Assembly: GCF_024679095.1 (NCBI RefSeq)
Contig: NC_066531.1
Location: 5,778,261-5,842,260 of the forward strand
Direction of reading: 5' to 3'
Length of the DNA stretch: 64,000 bases
Origin: Eriocheir sinensis
Lineage: Eukaryota > Arthropoda > Malacostraca > Decapoda > Varunidae
Shown here: one piece after another, positions 1 to 12,017 of the stretch
Layout: every line of letters begins with the position of its first letter
Position numbering within the stretch: the stretch's first letter is position 1
Program-made: the position numbers and the translations under genes
Notes under the pieces: generated by a model
Database searches by the model: none
What the model was told of the DNA's origin: nothing
The model's input: the letters and a program-made list of their open reading frames with translations, nothing else

Positions 1-620
1 CACCAGGCTGGCTTCAGTGAAAGAGGATGAAAGCCAAAGCTGATGAGGAACATTGAAATCTCCCAAGATGGGAGATTTCCCCAGTGAAGGGAGAGTGAGT
101 CAAGATGTGCTCCACTTTAGAGTTCAAATAGTCAAAGAATCTTTAAGGTAGTTAGTAGAGATAGGTGAGAGATAAACAGCAATAAATGTATTTAGTAATA
201 GAATGACAATGAAGTCTTTAGCCAGATGATGGAAAATTCAGAAGAGCCAAGGTCGTGGGCACGAGAACAAGTGATGCTGTTGCGCACGTAGGCGCAACAT
301 CCAGCTTTGGATTGAAATTCTAGGATAGAGATAGTAGGAAGGAAACAGAGTAGAGATTAGCGTCAGTAGCCTCAAAAACCTGTGTTTCTGGGTGAGGAAG
401 AGAAGGTGAGGTTTAGAGGAGGAAAGATGGTGTTCCACAGAATGGAAATTAGATATAAGATCGCGAATGTTGCAGAAATTGATAAGGAGGAGGTTCGAGG
501 AGTTATCAGGACACCCTTAAGTCGGGAGTCAGAAGGGAGTTATCCCTCGGGGGAATTCTATGGTCCCCCCCCAGGCAGGGATCTCCTGAGGCAGTGTTAT
601 TAAAGTGCGCCATTTTAATT
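1..620 (-). pseudogene. LINE-A endonuclease part, decayed (left-arm copy)
   Basis: Minus-strand reading gives the start of the LINE-A second ORF: a [11 protein letters not shown] block, then a YYLYPRISIQSW block, followed by frameshifts. It is the mirror of 45,040-45,600. The right-arm copy reads through the endonuclease motifs in one frame, whereas this one breaks within about 70 residues. The 5' boundary of the element lies near 600-620, where the GC-rich G/C-run gives way to AT-rich flank. The element is cut by the window edge on its 3' side. Encoded function would be an apurinic-type endonuclease for target-primed insertion; this copy cannot make it. Confidence 0.8.
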
Positions 621-1590
621 TTTTAATTTTGGGGAAAAGGTGTGTGTATGTTGTGTGAATGTAGTGTGGTGCAGGAAAGAGAGAGGATCTGTCCCTAGAA
701 AGCATGCTGAACTACTTCTGGTGTTGATGAGACAAAAGGGAAAACGGATAGTGAGGACATGGGAAGGGTCTTGAAGCGCTTCAGCACCCTCCTCGCTTCC
801 CATATATCCTCAACGGAGTATTTATCACGCCTGTCTCAGTAGGTGTGTCTTCCTACCTACTCTGACTTTGGGTTGTTCAGATGTTAGTCGACATAGCTCT
901 ACACACACTGAGTTCTTCCTTTCCATGTGTAAACAAATATTAACAACGTGTGTGGGAAATCATTCACTTCATTTACACATCCAAGATTTCAACAGATGAA
1001 TAAAAATAATGGCTTTCAAAGCACAATGAGTGTTGTATTATTTATTGATTTTTTTTTTTTTTGGGGGAGTAATTCTGGTGTCCCTCTAACAAGTGTTATT
1101 GATATGCTGGTAAAATGATATTTAACAAAGTGCAATAATGGAGAGAGAATTTGGAATGCAGGGGCCAAGGGTAAAGTAACGTTGGTCATAATTATATTTT
1201 CAGCTGTTAGTTTTATCTGATAATATTAGGTTAGTTTCAGTTTTCGGACCCTAACCAAGCTAAAATATAATGCACTGTGGTGTTTATCACCCATGGACTA
1301 AGTTGATTTTGCCAAGTTGGAAACAATTTTGTAAAAACATTTTACCAGAATGTCAGCAGGAAGTAGGGGAGCAAGAGACCTGTTGCTTGACAAGCTACCG
1401 TGACATTTCTATCCGAAGAAATGGAGACACCGTTTTAGATCTGGATGGGAACGTTTGATAATTATAAGTTATTTACTTAGGGTTCTATATAATTATATTA
1501 GCTGATCACTGGACTTTTTTTAACTAACTGGAACAAAAGGAATCAAATTCCGTAGCATATGAGATTATTAATTTATATAAATTCTTCTTT
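621..1590. other. No gene seen; left-arm flank between LINE-A and transposase exon 1
   Basis: AT-rich DNA mirrored at about 44,080-45,030. It holds short ORFs only (62 codons at most), with no family match I recognise. Since it lies just 5' of the transposase first exon, promoter or transposon terminal sequence could be here, but I could not identify inverted ends. Confidence 0.6.
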
Positions 1591-1599
1591 GAAGGTGAA

Positions 1600-1950
1600 A
1601 TGGCGCTGCTCTGGGCACTGGAACATGACAGGCTACGACGGAAGCAGCTTTCAGAGACCGTCTTCAATCCTTTAGGAGGTCAGTTGATGATCTCCTCCCA
1701 CACTATTATCGGTCTGCCCTGCCATGATATCCCTTTTCAGCTGCGTGGAGGAGATTTGGACCATTATATCCACAGGCCCACAAGTAGATGGGCATAAATC
1801 CAACCACACACAGATCTTAGTTGTCTTCTGCTTTTTTTTGCCAGTGGGACATTTCAGAATGTGGTGGTGATGTAGCTGCTATCAGTCAGTCATCAGTATC
1901 AAGAATATTGAATGATGTTACTGATTTTGGACCCTTCTTTTCTTTTATTT
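1600..1950 (+). pseudogene. HARBI1-like transposase exon 1, decayed (left-arm copy)
   Basis: Starts MALLWALEHDRLRRK, identical at first to the right-arm exon at 44,069 on the minus strand. An insertion of about a dozen bases follows the LRR codons, then single-base indels shift the frame several times before the segment encoding the SQSSVSRIL helix-turn-helix-like block (near 1,885-1,915). The right-arm copy is open over the same stretch. The DNA of the 3' part of the exon is almost identical in both arms, so decay is uneven. Confidence 0.75.
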
Positions 1951-2985
1951 AATTTCACTTCATTATTTTGTTTGCATCAACTTGTATTAAAACAACTATT
2001 TTATCACTCATCGATTACTCCATAAATGATCTCACCGTCTCGTATCCCCTGGTAGCGTGGATCCGGCTTGTTGTTATTGGAGACTCGAGTTCGGGGATAA
2101 ACAAGGAAAAATAAAATATACATTTTTTAAAATTAAATGCAGGTATTGCCCACGCAATATTCTATGCTCAGACGATCATAATACTGGCATATTCAGCAAT
2201 GGATACAACATATGACAAACGACATGTCTTAACGTATTACTACAATATGTGCTCAGTTGTTGCCAATAATAATAACACTCGTCATTCCACAAGCAGTGGT
2301 TTGTTTTTTTCTGCTTACATCACAATAATTAAGTACTCTCCTCACAAATAATGATAACACATTCCTATAGTATAATCTACTACAATTTCACGGAAGCACC
2401 AAATTATACCACACCCAGTGGTTTCTACCTTTGCTTTACATCGCAATAAATAATTACAATCCTGTCCCACTCACAATCCTACTAATAATACTCCTACATT
2501 ATAATCTCCAGGACAATACAGTCGGTTTCCCTTGGATTCTCGAATTTCTACCACGCTTAAGATCACAAATAGCCATTCTCAGCTGAGTGAGTAGCAGGGT
2601 CTGTTTTTACAGGCGAGAAACCAAGCTCGGTCTGCCCATACCACTGTTGTCTAGGTCACATTTTTTCTTGCATTGAGGCGGAACTACATCCTTGACACGC
2701 CTTCATTTTCATGCGCGATAACGAATAGCCAATACTTCGTCACAACAACCATTGGCTCGCTCATTATGCAATATATTGTTTACTTCTCCTGCTATTTGTA
2801 ATTCATTTTTAAGACACTCCCCACAGTGACTTCTCTTATCAGTTATTCGCTTATAAAGCATTTCGTCACACCGCATGCGACATGTTAGGAGTCCTCTTGA
2901 ATGGTTATCCACTTCCTGACCACGCCTAATGGGTAAATCTGTTTTCTGTATGTGGGTCTGGGTATTTTCCATAAACCTCCTCAGG
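1951..2985. other. No gene seen; intron-like left-arm segment
   Basis: Lies between the two decayed transposase exons and is mirrored at about 42,730-43,755. AT-rich with stops in all frames. An 87-codon minus-strand ORF (2,709-2,972) has no counterpart frame in the mirror copy and looks fortuitous. Most likely an intron of the transposase gene. Confidence 0.5.
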
Positions 2986-2989
2986 TGTT

Positions 2990-3522
2990 AGAAGCCATTA
3001 TCAGATGTTTGGCTGACTTTGTATATCTGACTAATTGCTTTCCTTCTTCTCCTATCATATTTACAATTCTTGTCTCCATATCTTCCTCCGGTATTTATTC
3101 TCTGATTGGGGTTGCCATTACATTAACTGTGCTGTTATGGTCTCTCTGGGGTCCTGATACCATTGAGGCTTTGGTTGAACAAAAAGCAAAACGAGAAATA
3201 AATATGCCCCAAGATCTGCAGTGAGCTCATGCTCATCAAGCAAGATTTTTATGACCTCAGTGGATTCCCTTCTGTCATAGGGGGCTATAGACTGCACTCA
3301 TATACCCATCAAAGCACCTGCAAAGTCGAAGCTGTTTATCTGAACAGGAAGAGGAAGTACAGCCTTAACGTACAAGTTGGTGGCAGACCTGGGAAAGGTG
3401 AGGATCATCAGCTTCTGTGCAAGCTATCCTGGGAGCGTTCGCGACCCTACATGCTATGCGTCAAAGTGTCTCTGCAGGCAGCAGTTTGTGGAGGGCCAGT
3501 ACGGAGACTCACTACTTGGTAA
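2990..3522 (+). pseudogene. HARBI1-like transposase exon 2, frameshifted (left-arm copy)
   Basis: Contains KREINMPQDLQ, then MLIKQDFYDLSGFPSVIGG, then a frameshift exactly where the right-arm copy has its first catalytic Asp (IDCTHIPIK). Later parts of the domain (NRKRKYSLNVQV) reappear in other frames. A stop codon also follows the PQDLQ block. The DDE catalytic core therefore cannot be translated from this copy. The mirror exon at 42,227-42,620 is open. Confidence 0.8.
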
Positions 3523-3584
3523 TTACCTGTAAACCTTTGTTGTATATTGTAAAATTTAGCAGCTGTAAGAAAACGGTATAAGTT

Positions 3585-3885
3585 AATGTGCCTCTCCATG
3601 GTGCTGTAAGCTAGCATACATTTTCACAACTGTGTGCCTGAGTTCGAATCTTGGCCTGGGTAGTCGGGCACACAACCCACCCAACTGTTCATCCTTCTTT
3701 CTTCTGGACTGGTAAATTGTTACCTGGGGGAAGGTAAACTGGTAACTTGAATGCCACACTGGCCCTGTGTCCCAAGTTAATGGATTCTTACCCACCACAG
3801 GCTCAAGGGTCAATGGTATGGAGAGATGGGTATCGCGACCATTTGAAGATAATAGCTATATGTCCCAACTTAAACTCCAGTGTAA
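3585..3885 (+). repeat. SINE-A, tRNA-derived (left-arm copy)
   Basis: The head (3,585-3,665) has tRNA-like promoter boxes; the B box is seen as GAGTTCGAATCTT. The body carries blocks shared with 54,706-55,015: TACCTGGGGGAAGGTAAACT, CACTGGCCCTGTGTCCC and ACCACAGGCTCAAGGG. It sits inside the large intron of the transposase copy. Mirror at 41,885-42,165. Confidence 0.8.
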
Positions 3886-4495
3886 TGCAAATGTTAATGG
3901 CTTGCATCTTTCAATTTGATTTGTCAGATGCATTATCCTGGTTATCCTTTCTGAGGGATTAATATGGAGAGAAGCATACAATAGGTTATGGGAAATGCTG
4001 TCCACCTCACAGTCACAGCATGTATTCTGACACTTTTTAGAACAATTTTCATATCTACCAAGTGCTTTTCCAACTTCCACGCTCATGCTTGTCCAGGATC
4101 TAATAATTTTCCTCAGTGTTAATCGCTCTAAACTTCAGGTTTTCTGTAATGCTTTCACAAAATTTATTCATATACATACGTGCCTCTGAAGTGTATTTAC
4201 TAGCAAATATAATTTTTATGCAGTAAATAGGACAACCCATTTCAGTAGGGAAAACTAAGGGGAACAAACAATGCAAGGAATGGACTGGGTGTCAGTAAGA
4301 ATAAAAGACAGGGTAGTATATGTTCTATTTTTTATAAATGGCCAATTATATTTTTTAGAGCAATGGAAATGTAGTATATGTTATATTTTGTTAATGGCCG
4401 CTCATAGTTTTTTAAGGAATGGAAAGAGACAAAGAGTAAATAACATTATGAGATGTATATCTATAATAGGGCAGACAAGGCCTCTGTATATAGAT
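3886..4495. other. No gene seen; left-arm intron sequence
   Basis: AT-rich, mirrored at about 41,335-41,880. Short ORFs are not conserved between arms. Confidence 0.5.
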
Positions 4496-4499
4496 ATCT

Positions 4500-4915
4500 A
4501 TTTGGGGAGGATAAAATAACTGGCAGAGACTATACAGAAAAGCTCCAACCTCAAGGAAGCTGATTACAAGAGAGGAGATGTGAAGTTTCCAGCTGAGATT
4601 TTGAGTTAAGGTTAGACTTGAGGATGTTTACTGTAGAAGCGTGACAGCTGAGTGTTATTGAAAAATAGAGGATAAGTGTTTAAAGATTGTGTCGAGTTGA
4701 CGGGTTAAAAATTGAGTTTTGAGAAAGTCGAAGGACAAAGTTCTTCTTGCCTTGTAAGGTATGGGGAAGTTGAGCGTCTCTACAGCCTCCATCCTGGAAT
4801 CGTGTAGTTTATGTTGGGAGGATCTTTGTAGTCTGAAGGATTGGAACGGTCACCCCTCTTAGGGTGCACAGGCTGACATGTTGGCATTACTTCCAGTAGG
4901 GAAGTAAAGGGTAGA
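4500..4915 (-). pseudogene. LINE-A fragment with internal deletion (left-arm copy)
   Basis: Minus strand joins the region just upstream of the reverse transcriptase core directly to the thumb region, skipping roughly 500 bp that includes the YADD catalytic box. The same junction is present in the right-arm copy at 40,880-41,330. The deletion therefore predates arm duplication. Confidence 0.75.
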
Positions 4916-5049
4916 TGTTAAAAGACTGTGGTGCTGGGCGGAGTGGTTGCTGCCAGTGTTGGTGGTGCTGGTGTGGTGGTCTGCTGGATGGTCCCAAGCG
5001 AGGGGGCTGAGGAGGCGTGTGGAGTGGGATCCTTGAGGGTGCAGTATGT

Positions 5050-5240
5050 TCATCCTCGCTTTTGGGCTGGACGATAAAATGGGTACTCTGAGGAAGACTG
5101 GGGAAGTTGTAAACTGATGTAAATCCTGATGTCACCCCTAGCACAGTGCCCTCGAAGTAATGGGATCCTTCTCTACCGCAGGCTCAAGGGCTAATGTGCT
5201 GTAATGAGCTTTTTGAGGCCACACGCAGCTATAGCGTATG
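5050..5240 (+). repeat. SINE-A body without tRNA head (left-arm copy)
   Basis: Contains the SINE-A body blocks (GGGCTGGACGATAAAATGGG, GGCTCAAGGG) but no B box upstream. It is a 5'-truncated copy. Mirror at 40,555-40,740. Confidence 0.7.
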
Positions 5241-5459
5241 GTCCCATTGTAGATAAGAGTGTCTTTAATACTCACCCTCTTGGAAAGAGCTTAAGTAGTA
5301 GATACAGGAAGATACACAAACAGAGAAAAGTTATTGTTCCAGAATTCACCAGCTTAAGGGATGAAAGCATTAATAAGCTGGTTAACTTCTCCCTTAACAA
5401 AAACAACCATTGCAAAGATGATGTTAGATGAAAAAGTAGTTTATATTCTGATCCTTGCA

Positions 5460-5832
5460 GTGTGATTCTGGTTATCCTCTGAGCCTTAACGACACCAGTG
5501 AGCCAGCTAACTGATGCCTATCGCGCCTATAATCACAGCCACTGAGGACACGTGTGCTGTGGTGAACAGACTTTTGGGGTATTAAAATCTCGGTTCCAAG
5601 GTTTGCATGTGTCAGGTGGTAGCCTTCAGTGTGACCCCAGTCAAGTGTGCCAAAATTGTACCACGTTTGCTGCATAATATCGGTATCAGTAGAAGAATCT
5701 AACTAAATGAGCCTTGAAAATACTAGAGATTGAAAACATAGAACATGAAGCCTTTACAGAGGAAATGAAGACACAGGCAGGCTCTGACGAAGGGGTCTGA
5801 TTATCGTTCTTTTCATAGATAGTGCTGTTGGT
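5460..5832 (+). pseudogene. HARBI1-like transposase exon 3, frameshifted (left-arm copy)
   Basis: The acceptor region TGATCCTTGCAG ends at 5,460 and is followed by a broken version of the GDSDYSLEPF exon seen at 40,339 on the minus strand. Fragments for VVEQTFG and the terminal ISRRI block are visible in different frames. Several indels make it untranslatable. The exon ends next to a palindrome, exactly as in the right arm. Confidence 0.75.
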
Positions 5833-5862
5833 TGGAACCAACCAACAACACTGTCTTAGTAA
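5807..5862. repeat. Palindrome, imperfect left-arm copy
   Basis: The same hairpin as 39,926-39,981, with a few mismatches in the outer stem and a GGAACC centre. The inner stem (GTTGGTTGG / CCAACCAAC) is intact. Its presence in both arms shows it is genomic rather than a local read error. Confidence 0.8.
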
Positions 5863-5869
5863 ATAAAAT

Positions 5870-6805
5870 GTTTTTATACCTATAGTCCATTCATCAGCTG
5901 TGAATCCACAATGGCTGGACATTTTGATAGAAGATGAAAGCATATTATCACTAAATGTTGTTCTCTCTTGACTTCTACCACCATAATTACCAACAATTGA
6001 GGATGGGAATTGTATAATAGTTGTGGAACTTCAAGCTTATTCCAATGTTATCAACAAAATAAATCATCCATATCGATGAGCTAAGTAAAGAAATACTAAC
6101 ATTTCTTTGATTATAGGATAGTGTTTTAGATAAACACACCTCCCTGCCAACAGCCAGTCAGCAGCACTTAATATACCAAGGTAAGATCCAGGATCCACTC
6201 AACAAAATGGACTATAGTATAAGCCGCGTTATGCCACAAAGGCAAAAATGTGTTGGTTACTTATGTTTCTTTCTAACTACAAAGAAACCCAGTTAATAAA
6301 AACCCACCTAATTGGACCTGTCAATTATTGCAGTAACCGCAATTTTTCCCAAGGCCGCAGCCACCATCTGTTTCTGTGAAGTATCACGAAATTGGTGAAT
6401 TGTGCATCATTGCTAGTTACTTTATTTATGGAATATTACTGTTTACGTTGCGCACCTCGTGTTTTGTTTGTTTTCCACCTTACCCTGAGCCAGCAGCCGC
6501 CACGGTGGACAGTTGTCTGTGCATACCCCACAGGATGTGGGCGTGATGTAGTAGCTGTGTGACCTGGGCTCCTGCTGGACCCTGCTGTTCCTTGCTGTGG
6601 GTGATCTGCTGTCTGGGTTTGTGCTAACACTTGGCCAGGCGTTGTGGTTTATGGGGAAGCTGACTGCCATATCTTAAGGATGTGCCCAGGCTGTAGGTAA
6701 TTTAAGTGAACTTGCTAGTTGGATGACATAATATTTAGGAGTATATGAGTTTGGATACAATGAGATTTAAAGACATGTGGTATTATGTTTTGTGATGTTT
6801 GGGGT
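5870..6805. other. No gene seen; left-arm segment between converging genes
   Basis: Mirrors 38,890-39,920, the space between the 3' ends of the transposase and the NAIF1-like gene. Short ORFs here are not preserved in the mirror copy. Confidence 0.5.
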
Positions 6806-6811
6806 AATTAG

Positions 6812-7184
6812 GTGATTGTTCTGTGCTGGATCGACTTAGTAAAGTTGATGCTCGACCCTCTCTACCCAGCGGTTTGACGTAGACTTATCCATAGCACCAC
6901 TCAGTTTCCTCACTTCAAGAAGAATATCTCTTGAATTTCCATCACTTTAAATTAACTGCTGGGTTAATCCTCTGTCTGCTGGTGGAAGCGTGGGGAGGTG
7001 CTGTCTTACACTGGGGAGATTGAGCTTGGGGCACAGTGTACAGGAAAAGCAATTGAGGGCCAGCTGGTGGAGTAGTAGAAAGGGATGGTGAGGAGGGGCC
7101 TGTAGGGCCTTGCAGAGGTAAAAGTGGGTGTTGCAGAATCCTCCGGAAAGGAAGATTCTGCTTACACTTCGTGTCTGCAGAAGC
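6812..7184 (-). pseudogene. NAIF1-like last exon, decayed (left-arm copy)
   Basis: Mirror of 38,492-38,883. Minus-strand DNA retains the acceptor side and the start of the exon (CTTCTGCAGACACGAAGTG), the proline-rich segment and the C-terminal LGREG and LLSRS coding blocks. Indels break the frame that is open for 124 codons in the right arm. Confidence 0.7.
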
Positions 7185-7705
7185 TGTGTAAAAAATCAGT
7201 ATGATAAAAGTTATTCAACATGGCATGATATCTTATTTTGTGCTTTCATTATGAGTAGCGAGGAATTTTAGGAAAATCCCGTACATATATGTTCAACTTA
7301 AGATATATATGTTCAGACCACACAGATCATGTAGAATGAGGGCCAATTGGAAACTATATATAAGCTCTACAATTTCGCCTTAGCAACATGAAGGTGAAAA
7401 GGCCGGTTGATTTTCAAATCAGTTGTGTTGCACTGGAACCACTGAAGGTGACGTTTATTTCATAATTAAGTTTCTGGAAATCAAGCTGGTGAGCAAAACA
7501 ATAAAATAATAATAATAATAATATACCAAATAAAGCAAATGAATGTGTTAAAAAATCAAGATAAACGACAAGAGTTACAACAAAAGTTATGGGAAATCGA
7601 ACCCATGTGCCTTTAGAGCAATTGATGAGTGTGGTCACTTTTCCTTCATATGGAGTCCACAGTGGGTTAAAAGCGGCAAGTGCTGCAGAAGTGGCCCCTG
7701 GCATA
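7185..7705. other. No gene seen; intron of the NAIF1-like copy
   Basis: Mirrors about 37,945-38,490. The 96-codon minus ORF (7,414-7,704) is shortened to 74 codons with a different C-terminus in the mirror, so I do not treat it as a gene. Confidence 0.45.
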
Positions 7706-7714
7706 GTGACTTTT

Positions 7715-7795
7715 ATAGCTCATCATTGGCCTAGTTAGTTGCTGCCCTGCTGATCACTTCATTATGAAGGCCTGAGTTCGATTCTCTACTTAACG
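7715..7795 (+). repeat. tRNA-like sequence (possible SINE head), left-arm copy
   Basis: A-box-like TTGGCCTAGTTAG and B-box-like GAGTTCGATTC lie about 50 bases apart. The mirror at 37,865-37,945 keeps better boxes. It has no mature tRNA fold that I could pair completely, so it is treated as a SINE head or relic. Confidence 0.5.
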
Positions 7796-7916
7796 ACAAA
7801 CATTTCAAGATTTTTCACTACATTATTGATTTTTTTGTGGCGGTGAAATATACAAGTTAGTAGCACTTGTCATAAAGACTAAGATTAGCATGAAGCATTT
7901 CACAACATACCTACCT

Positions 7917-8071
7917 GTGGAGACACAGTAGGGTTGCAAGTGTTGGACGAGGATCTGATTCTAAACCAGATCCCATGCCCGCTACAAACTGCAGGGTCCA
8001 GCACCTGCGCCATGGCCTCCTCAGCATCAGTGAGGGTGTGTGTTTGCACAGAGACGCCACCTGCACAATTT
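7917..8071 (-). pseudogene. NAIF1-like internal exon, frameshifted (left-arm copy)
   Basis: Minus strand encodes LTDAEEAMAQVLDPAV, as at 37,602-37,736, then shifts frame in the GSGLESDPRP stretch. The donor next to the exon reads AGGTAGG instead of AGGTAAA. Confidence 0.75.
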
Positions 8072-8339
8072 TGTAGAAAATTAGTACATGGCAATGCAAT
8101 TACGCATAAACTTATTTGAATCATTACCTGAATAACTACCCCAACACTGTTATACCTGTCTTTGCCAAATAGATAGCTATTTCACTGGAAGTGCCGCAAA
8201 AGTGGCCCTGGTAGTGACGGTAATTGCACTTATCACTGCTAAAATAGTAACTTATTACCTCATTATTCATTATTCTAATATTTGAAAAATAATAATTATG
8301 ATATAAAATTATTATCTGTGTTTGTTAACATACAAACCC

Positions 8340-8700
8340 TATAAGTTAGGTGTTTTTAATAGAGGGATGAGGGACTGCAAGAAGCGATGAAAATCATGAC
8401 CCATGATAGAATTAATGTCTAGAGAAGATAGTCTTTGCCTACTGCTTCAAAGGAAATATGTTAGTGATAGAAGAGTCAGACAGTTGATAGGGAGAAAGGG
8501 GGTATTTAATTCATGGTTAATATAAACAAACAAAATAATGAATGTCTGCCATTCTCACAGTCAGCGGTTGCATAACCTTTAGCTAGTCTAAAAGGACCCA
8601 CATAATGAACATTAAGTTTTTGCTTCAATATAATGATTTTGGGAAACTTTTTTATCTTATTGATGATCTATTTAAGGCCAACTGAAAATACAAAAAGAAG
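8340..8700 (-). pseudogene. LINE-C fragment (left-arm copy)
   Basis: Mirror of 36,960-37,310. Minus-strand DNA carries the decayed HIMNIKF / LASLRGP / QLSDSS blocks of the linker between endonuclease and reverse transcriptase. Assignment rests on the better right-arm copy. Confidence 0.5.
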
Positions 8701-9820
8701 CTCAGTAACTGTCCCAAGGTACTTGAATTGTTCCAAGGTAAGGACGACTTGTTGAGAGCTTCCAGTCTAGATAACGTACAGCACAGCTGTTGATTTCATA
8801 ATCAATGACTATCATGCCATAAGAAGTTAATTATGTTGAATCACTACTATACTCATTCATATTTAGTTAATAAGAGCTAATCTTACCGACCGGTCTGAAA
8901 ATATTAATAAAGATTAGCAGACAGTGACCAAATTTCTAGGAAAATCGCCCAATATATCTAGGCACATCTCCTACTCTAGCCCATCCAATCCAGTATGTTA
9001 CCTGGATGGAAACATAGGTCGGGCAGAGATCCACCAGTGAAGAATTTAAGTGAAGCAGTTCACAAATTGTTCATGAAGTGGATAATTTTTACTGACAGGT
9101 GTTCTCTATGGTACCAAGGTATTAGAGGTAAAGTCACCCATGACGGCTACTTCTACTGAAGGATGGCAAAGAATATAAAACTACACCAAATTTGAGCGAG
9201 TGTTACAAAGAGGAAAATATACTATTATATTACAGATTCGGGTGCTTGACGTTAAGGTCGCCGAACCTTCATATCATTATTAGTCCATATACAACAGAAT
9301 GCTCACCAAATGACGGAAACCGTGAAGGTAACATACAGAACGTGCAGAATATTGTATAAGGATTATATTTTTATTTCTTAAAGATACATACAAGTAACGA
9401 GTCATTCGTGAAAACCAATCTATTGAGGGATTATACCAATTATTTGTTTTAAGGCAGTATTTGCCTCTGCAATACACACGTTCCTAGTTTTGAAGTCTGT
9501 GCATTAGTAAACAACCACACGTGAGTCTAAAATATGGCATCAAAGGTCGCACGTGATCATTATCCAGCCTAACCTGAAATGATGTGAAAAATATTGCAGA
9601 AGTTTCAAATATTTTAATGAATAGAAAAATATATATACGATTTTTTTTGTTTAAAAAAACATTCCACCAGTTCATCACATATTTAGGAAATTTTAATATA
9701 AATGAAATCCTGTGCGGTGAAACAAAAATAAAGAGACAGATTTTTTCAGTTTCTTATTTTTACATTATTTTTTTTCACTAAAGGCTTGTTGTCTACGATT
9801 TTCGTAAAAAAAAATAAATA

Positions 9821-9822
<2 letters not shown>
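8701..9822. other. No gene recognised; left-arm AT-rich segment
   Basis: Mirrors about 35,755-36,955. Contains only ORFs of 65 codons or less. A mirror ORF at 36,353-36,541 (62 codons) is broken here, so coding potential is doubtful. Confidence 0.45.

Positions 9823-9823
<1 letters not shown>

Positions 9824-9915
<92 letters not shown>
9824..9915. repeat. (TA)n microsatellite, about 46 units
   Basis: Uninterrupted alternating T and A over 92 bp. The mirror position near 35,741-35,752 has only about five units, so the tract expanded in one arm or collapsed in the other. Confidence 0.97.
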
Positions 9916-9919
<4 letters not shown>

Positions 9920-10208
9920 TGTCACTGTGCATTCATGCCTCTTTTAAATGGTACCTAAAAACATTAAAAAAGGTTAATTTTAAAGACGAATAAATAGGGA
10001 AAAATGTGAGAAAAACTTTGTTTTGAGATAATGGCTTTACTTTTTTTTCCTCTTGCTTCTAGCACTGATTATTTATTGTTACTATTCGCCAAAATTACAT
10101 ATTCTAAGTTTGCAAACATGTTTCTAAGCATATTCGATGCATAGCTCTGATATTGCAATTTGGTCCCCTTACAAATGTAGGTAAAAAATAAAATGTTGTT
10201 TGTGTTTG

Positions 10209-10495
10209 GGTAGGCGGTGGCTGAGTGTTAGCATGCGGCCCCCCATTCATCAGCTTTCTTGACGACGCGGCTTGAATCCACCGCTACTACCTGGGATTTT
10301 CAGTTACCCTGAGCCTGAAGACTACCCACATGCTGTCCTGAAGACCACCCATCAACCCGGACCTAGAGGAAACCGTCCAAGTGAATCAAGAATGAGCCTC
10401 CGGGGGACAGCATGAGCCGATACAGATGGCGCTGCTATAAATACTTGCTCAAGTTATGACGGGCTGGGGCCGACCACCAGGCCCCCAAAGAAAGT
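10209..10495 (+). repeat. SINE-B, tRNA-derived (left-arm copy)
   Basis: The head starts GGTAGGCGGTGGCTGAGTG (A box) with a B box GCTTGAATCC near 10,270. Body blocks: CTACCTGGGATTTTC, GACAGCATGAGCC and GATGGCGCTGCTATAAA. Mirror at 35,150-35,441; relatives at 13,301-13,648, 31,706-32,051 and 46,020-46,365. Confidence 0.85.
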
Positions 10496-10499
10496 TGTT

Positions 10500-12015
10500 A
10501 TCAGCGCTTATGAAATACAATGTAAAAAAGAAAGTATTATCGTTCTAAGAACTAGGCTTCAGAAGGCGCAAACTTTCCTCAGTTGCTTCACCCAGGTTTT
10601 ATCAATAGTTTGAAGCCGCATACCCTTCACCGACACGTATTTTCTCTGCTTTTTTCTTTGACTTCGTTTGGCTGGAGTTCGTGACATTTTCTCTTGTTCT
10701 TCCTGGATCTATCATCACGACGCTCTTGAGAGTTCTGAGCAGGCCGTCGCTCCACATTATGCTTTCATGCTCAGCTTCACAGCCAGATGCAAGGACTTAT
10801 CGAAAAAATGCATCAGGACATAATAATAATTACCTGTGTAATAATATTTTACCATAAATATTGATGTATAAACAAAAACAGCTGTCGTTCACGTGAGTCA
10901 GGGGGTGCGCAAATTTTAAATTTGCCCTTTAAATATTTTTTTTTTTTTTTTCAAACCGGGCCACTGGTGAATTGTCCAGCTCCATATTATCTCCTCAGTG
11001 GCTTTAACTTATTTTCCATATTTTTCGTAAAATCACTACCGGGACGGTCCCTGTTAAGTCTCTGCTGAGTAGGGGAGTATTAAGGACCAATGGGGATGCC
11101 GGTCCATGGGGGAGAGGGGGATGGTGGGACACAAGGAGGTGGTAGTGAGATAAAGAAAAAAATACAAGCGGCGGAGAGGGAGGGAGATTTAGGGGCCTAA
11201 ACCACCCCGGACGCGCAAGGGGAAGTAGGGGCTATATGATGACCAACCGGGATGCAGGTGCATGGGGGAGAGAGGTGATGGAAGTCTGGCCAGAGGAGGA
11301 GACTTGACACTTGATGATGTCAACACTTACAATACTCCTATCAGATCAATTTAAATTCCTTCTCTTTAACTTAGCATAGGCCCCTTGGCACTACATCTGG
11401 GCACACTGGCTTCAGCCTGGGTAGGATACTCCGCCCTCTACCTCTGGCCTTAAACGCTATCACCATTGTCCTGCATAAGGTCTTGGACCCAGGTCTTGGA
11501 CCCCAAAACAAAATGCAGTGAGTCATTTGAGGCGGGAGGTAATATGTTGGAAGCGGGACCCAAACACCTGGCTGTCCTAGTGTTGAGGGGAGGGCAAGAA
11601 ATGAGATGCTTGACTTTTAATGTTTTGATAAACTACGCCAAAGGCGAGACTGATACACCCAAAGCAGGTACTCAGCAAATATTGTAATACAAATGAATTT
11701 AAAAAAGTTCAGTTGCGATTGATTTCGCAGGGTTTTCATGCAGGGAAAGATTTCTAAAGAGGGAGAACTTGCATCGGTTTATATTCAAGCTACCAACAAT
11801 AAATAAAACAACGAGAATGATCAATCCATTTATATTAACAACAGTATCACTATCATTACGCAATAGGTGCGCATCAACACTGCCAAATGTGGGGGTACAA
11901 ACTTCAAGAGTAACCGTTTTTTTGTGCCTCGAGCGACGGTAGAGCCAAAGAATAGCCTATTCGGATTTTTTTTATTTTTAAATAATCCACGATACATACT
12001 ATATAGTTAACTCGC
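10500..12015. other. No gene seen; left-arm segment with a G-rich block
   Basis: Mirrors 33,600-35,145. About 11,085-11,300 is purine/G-rich on the plus strand (repeated GGGGGAGAG-type runs) and could form unusual structures. No ORF is conserved between arms. Confidence 0.5.
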
Positions 12016-12017
12016 TT

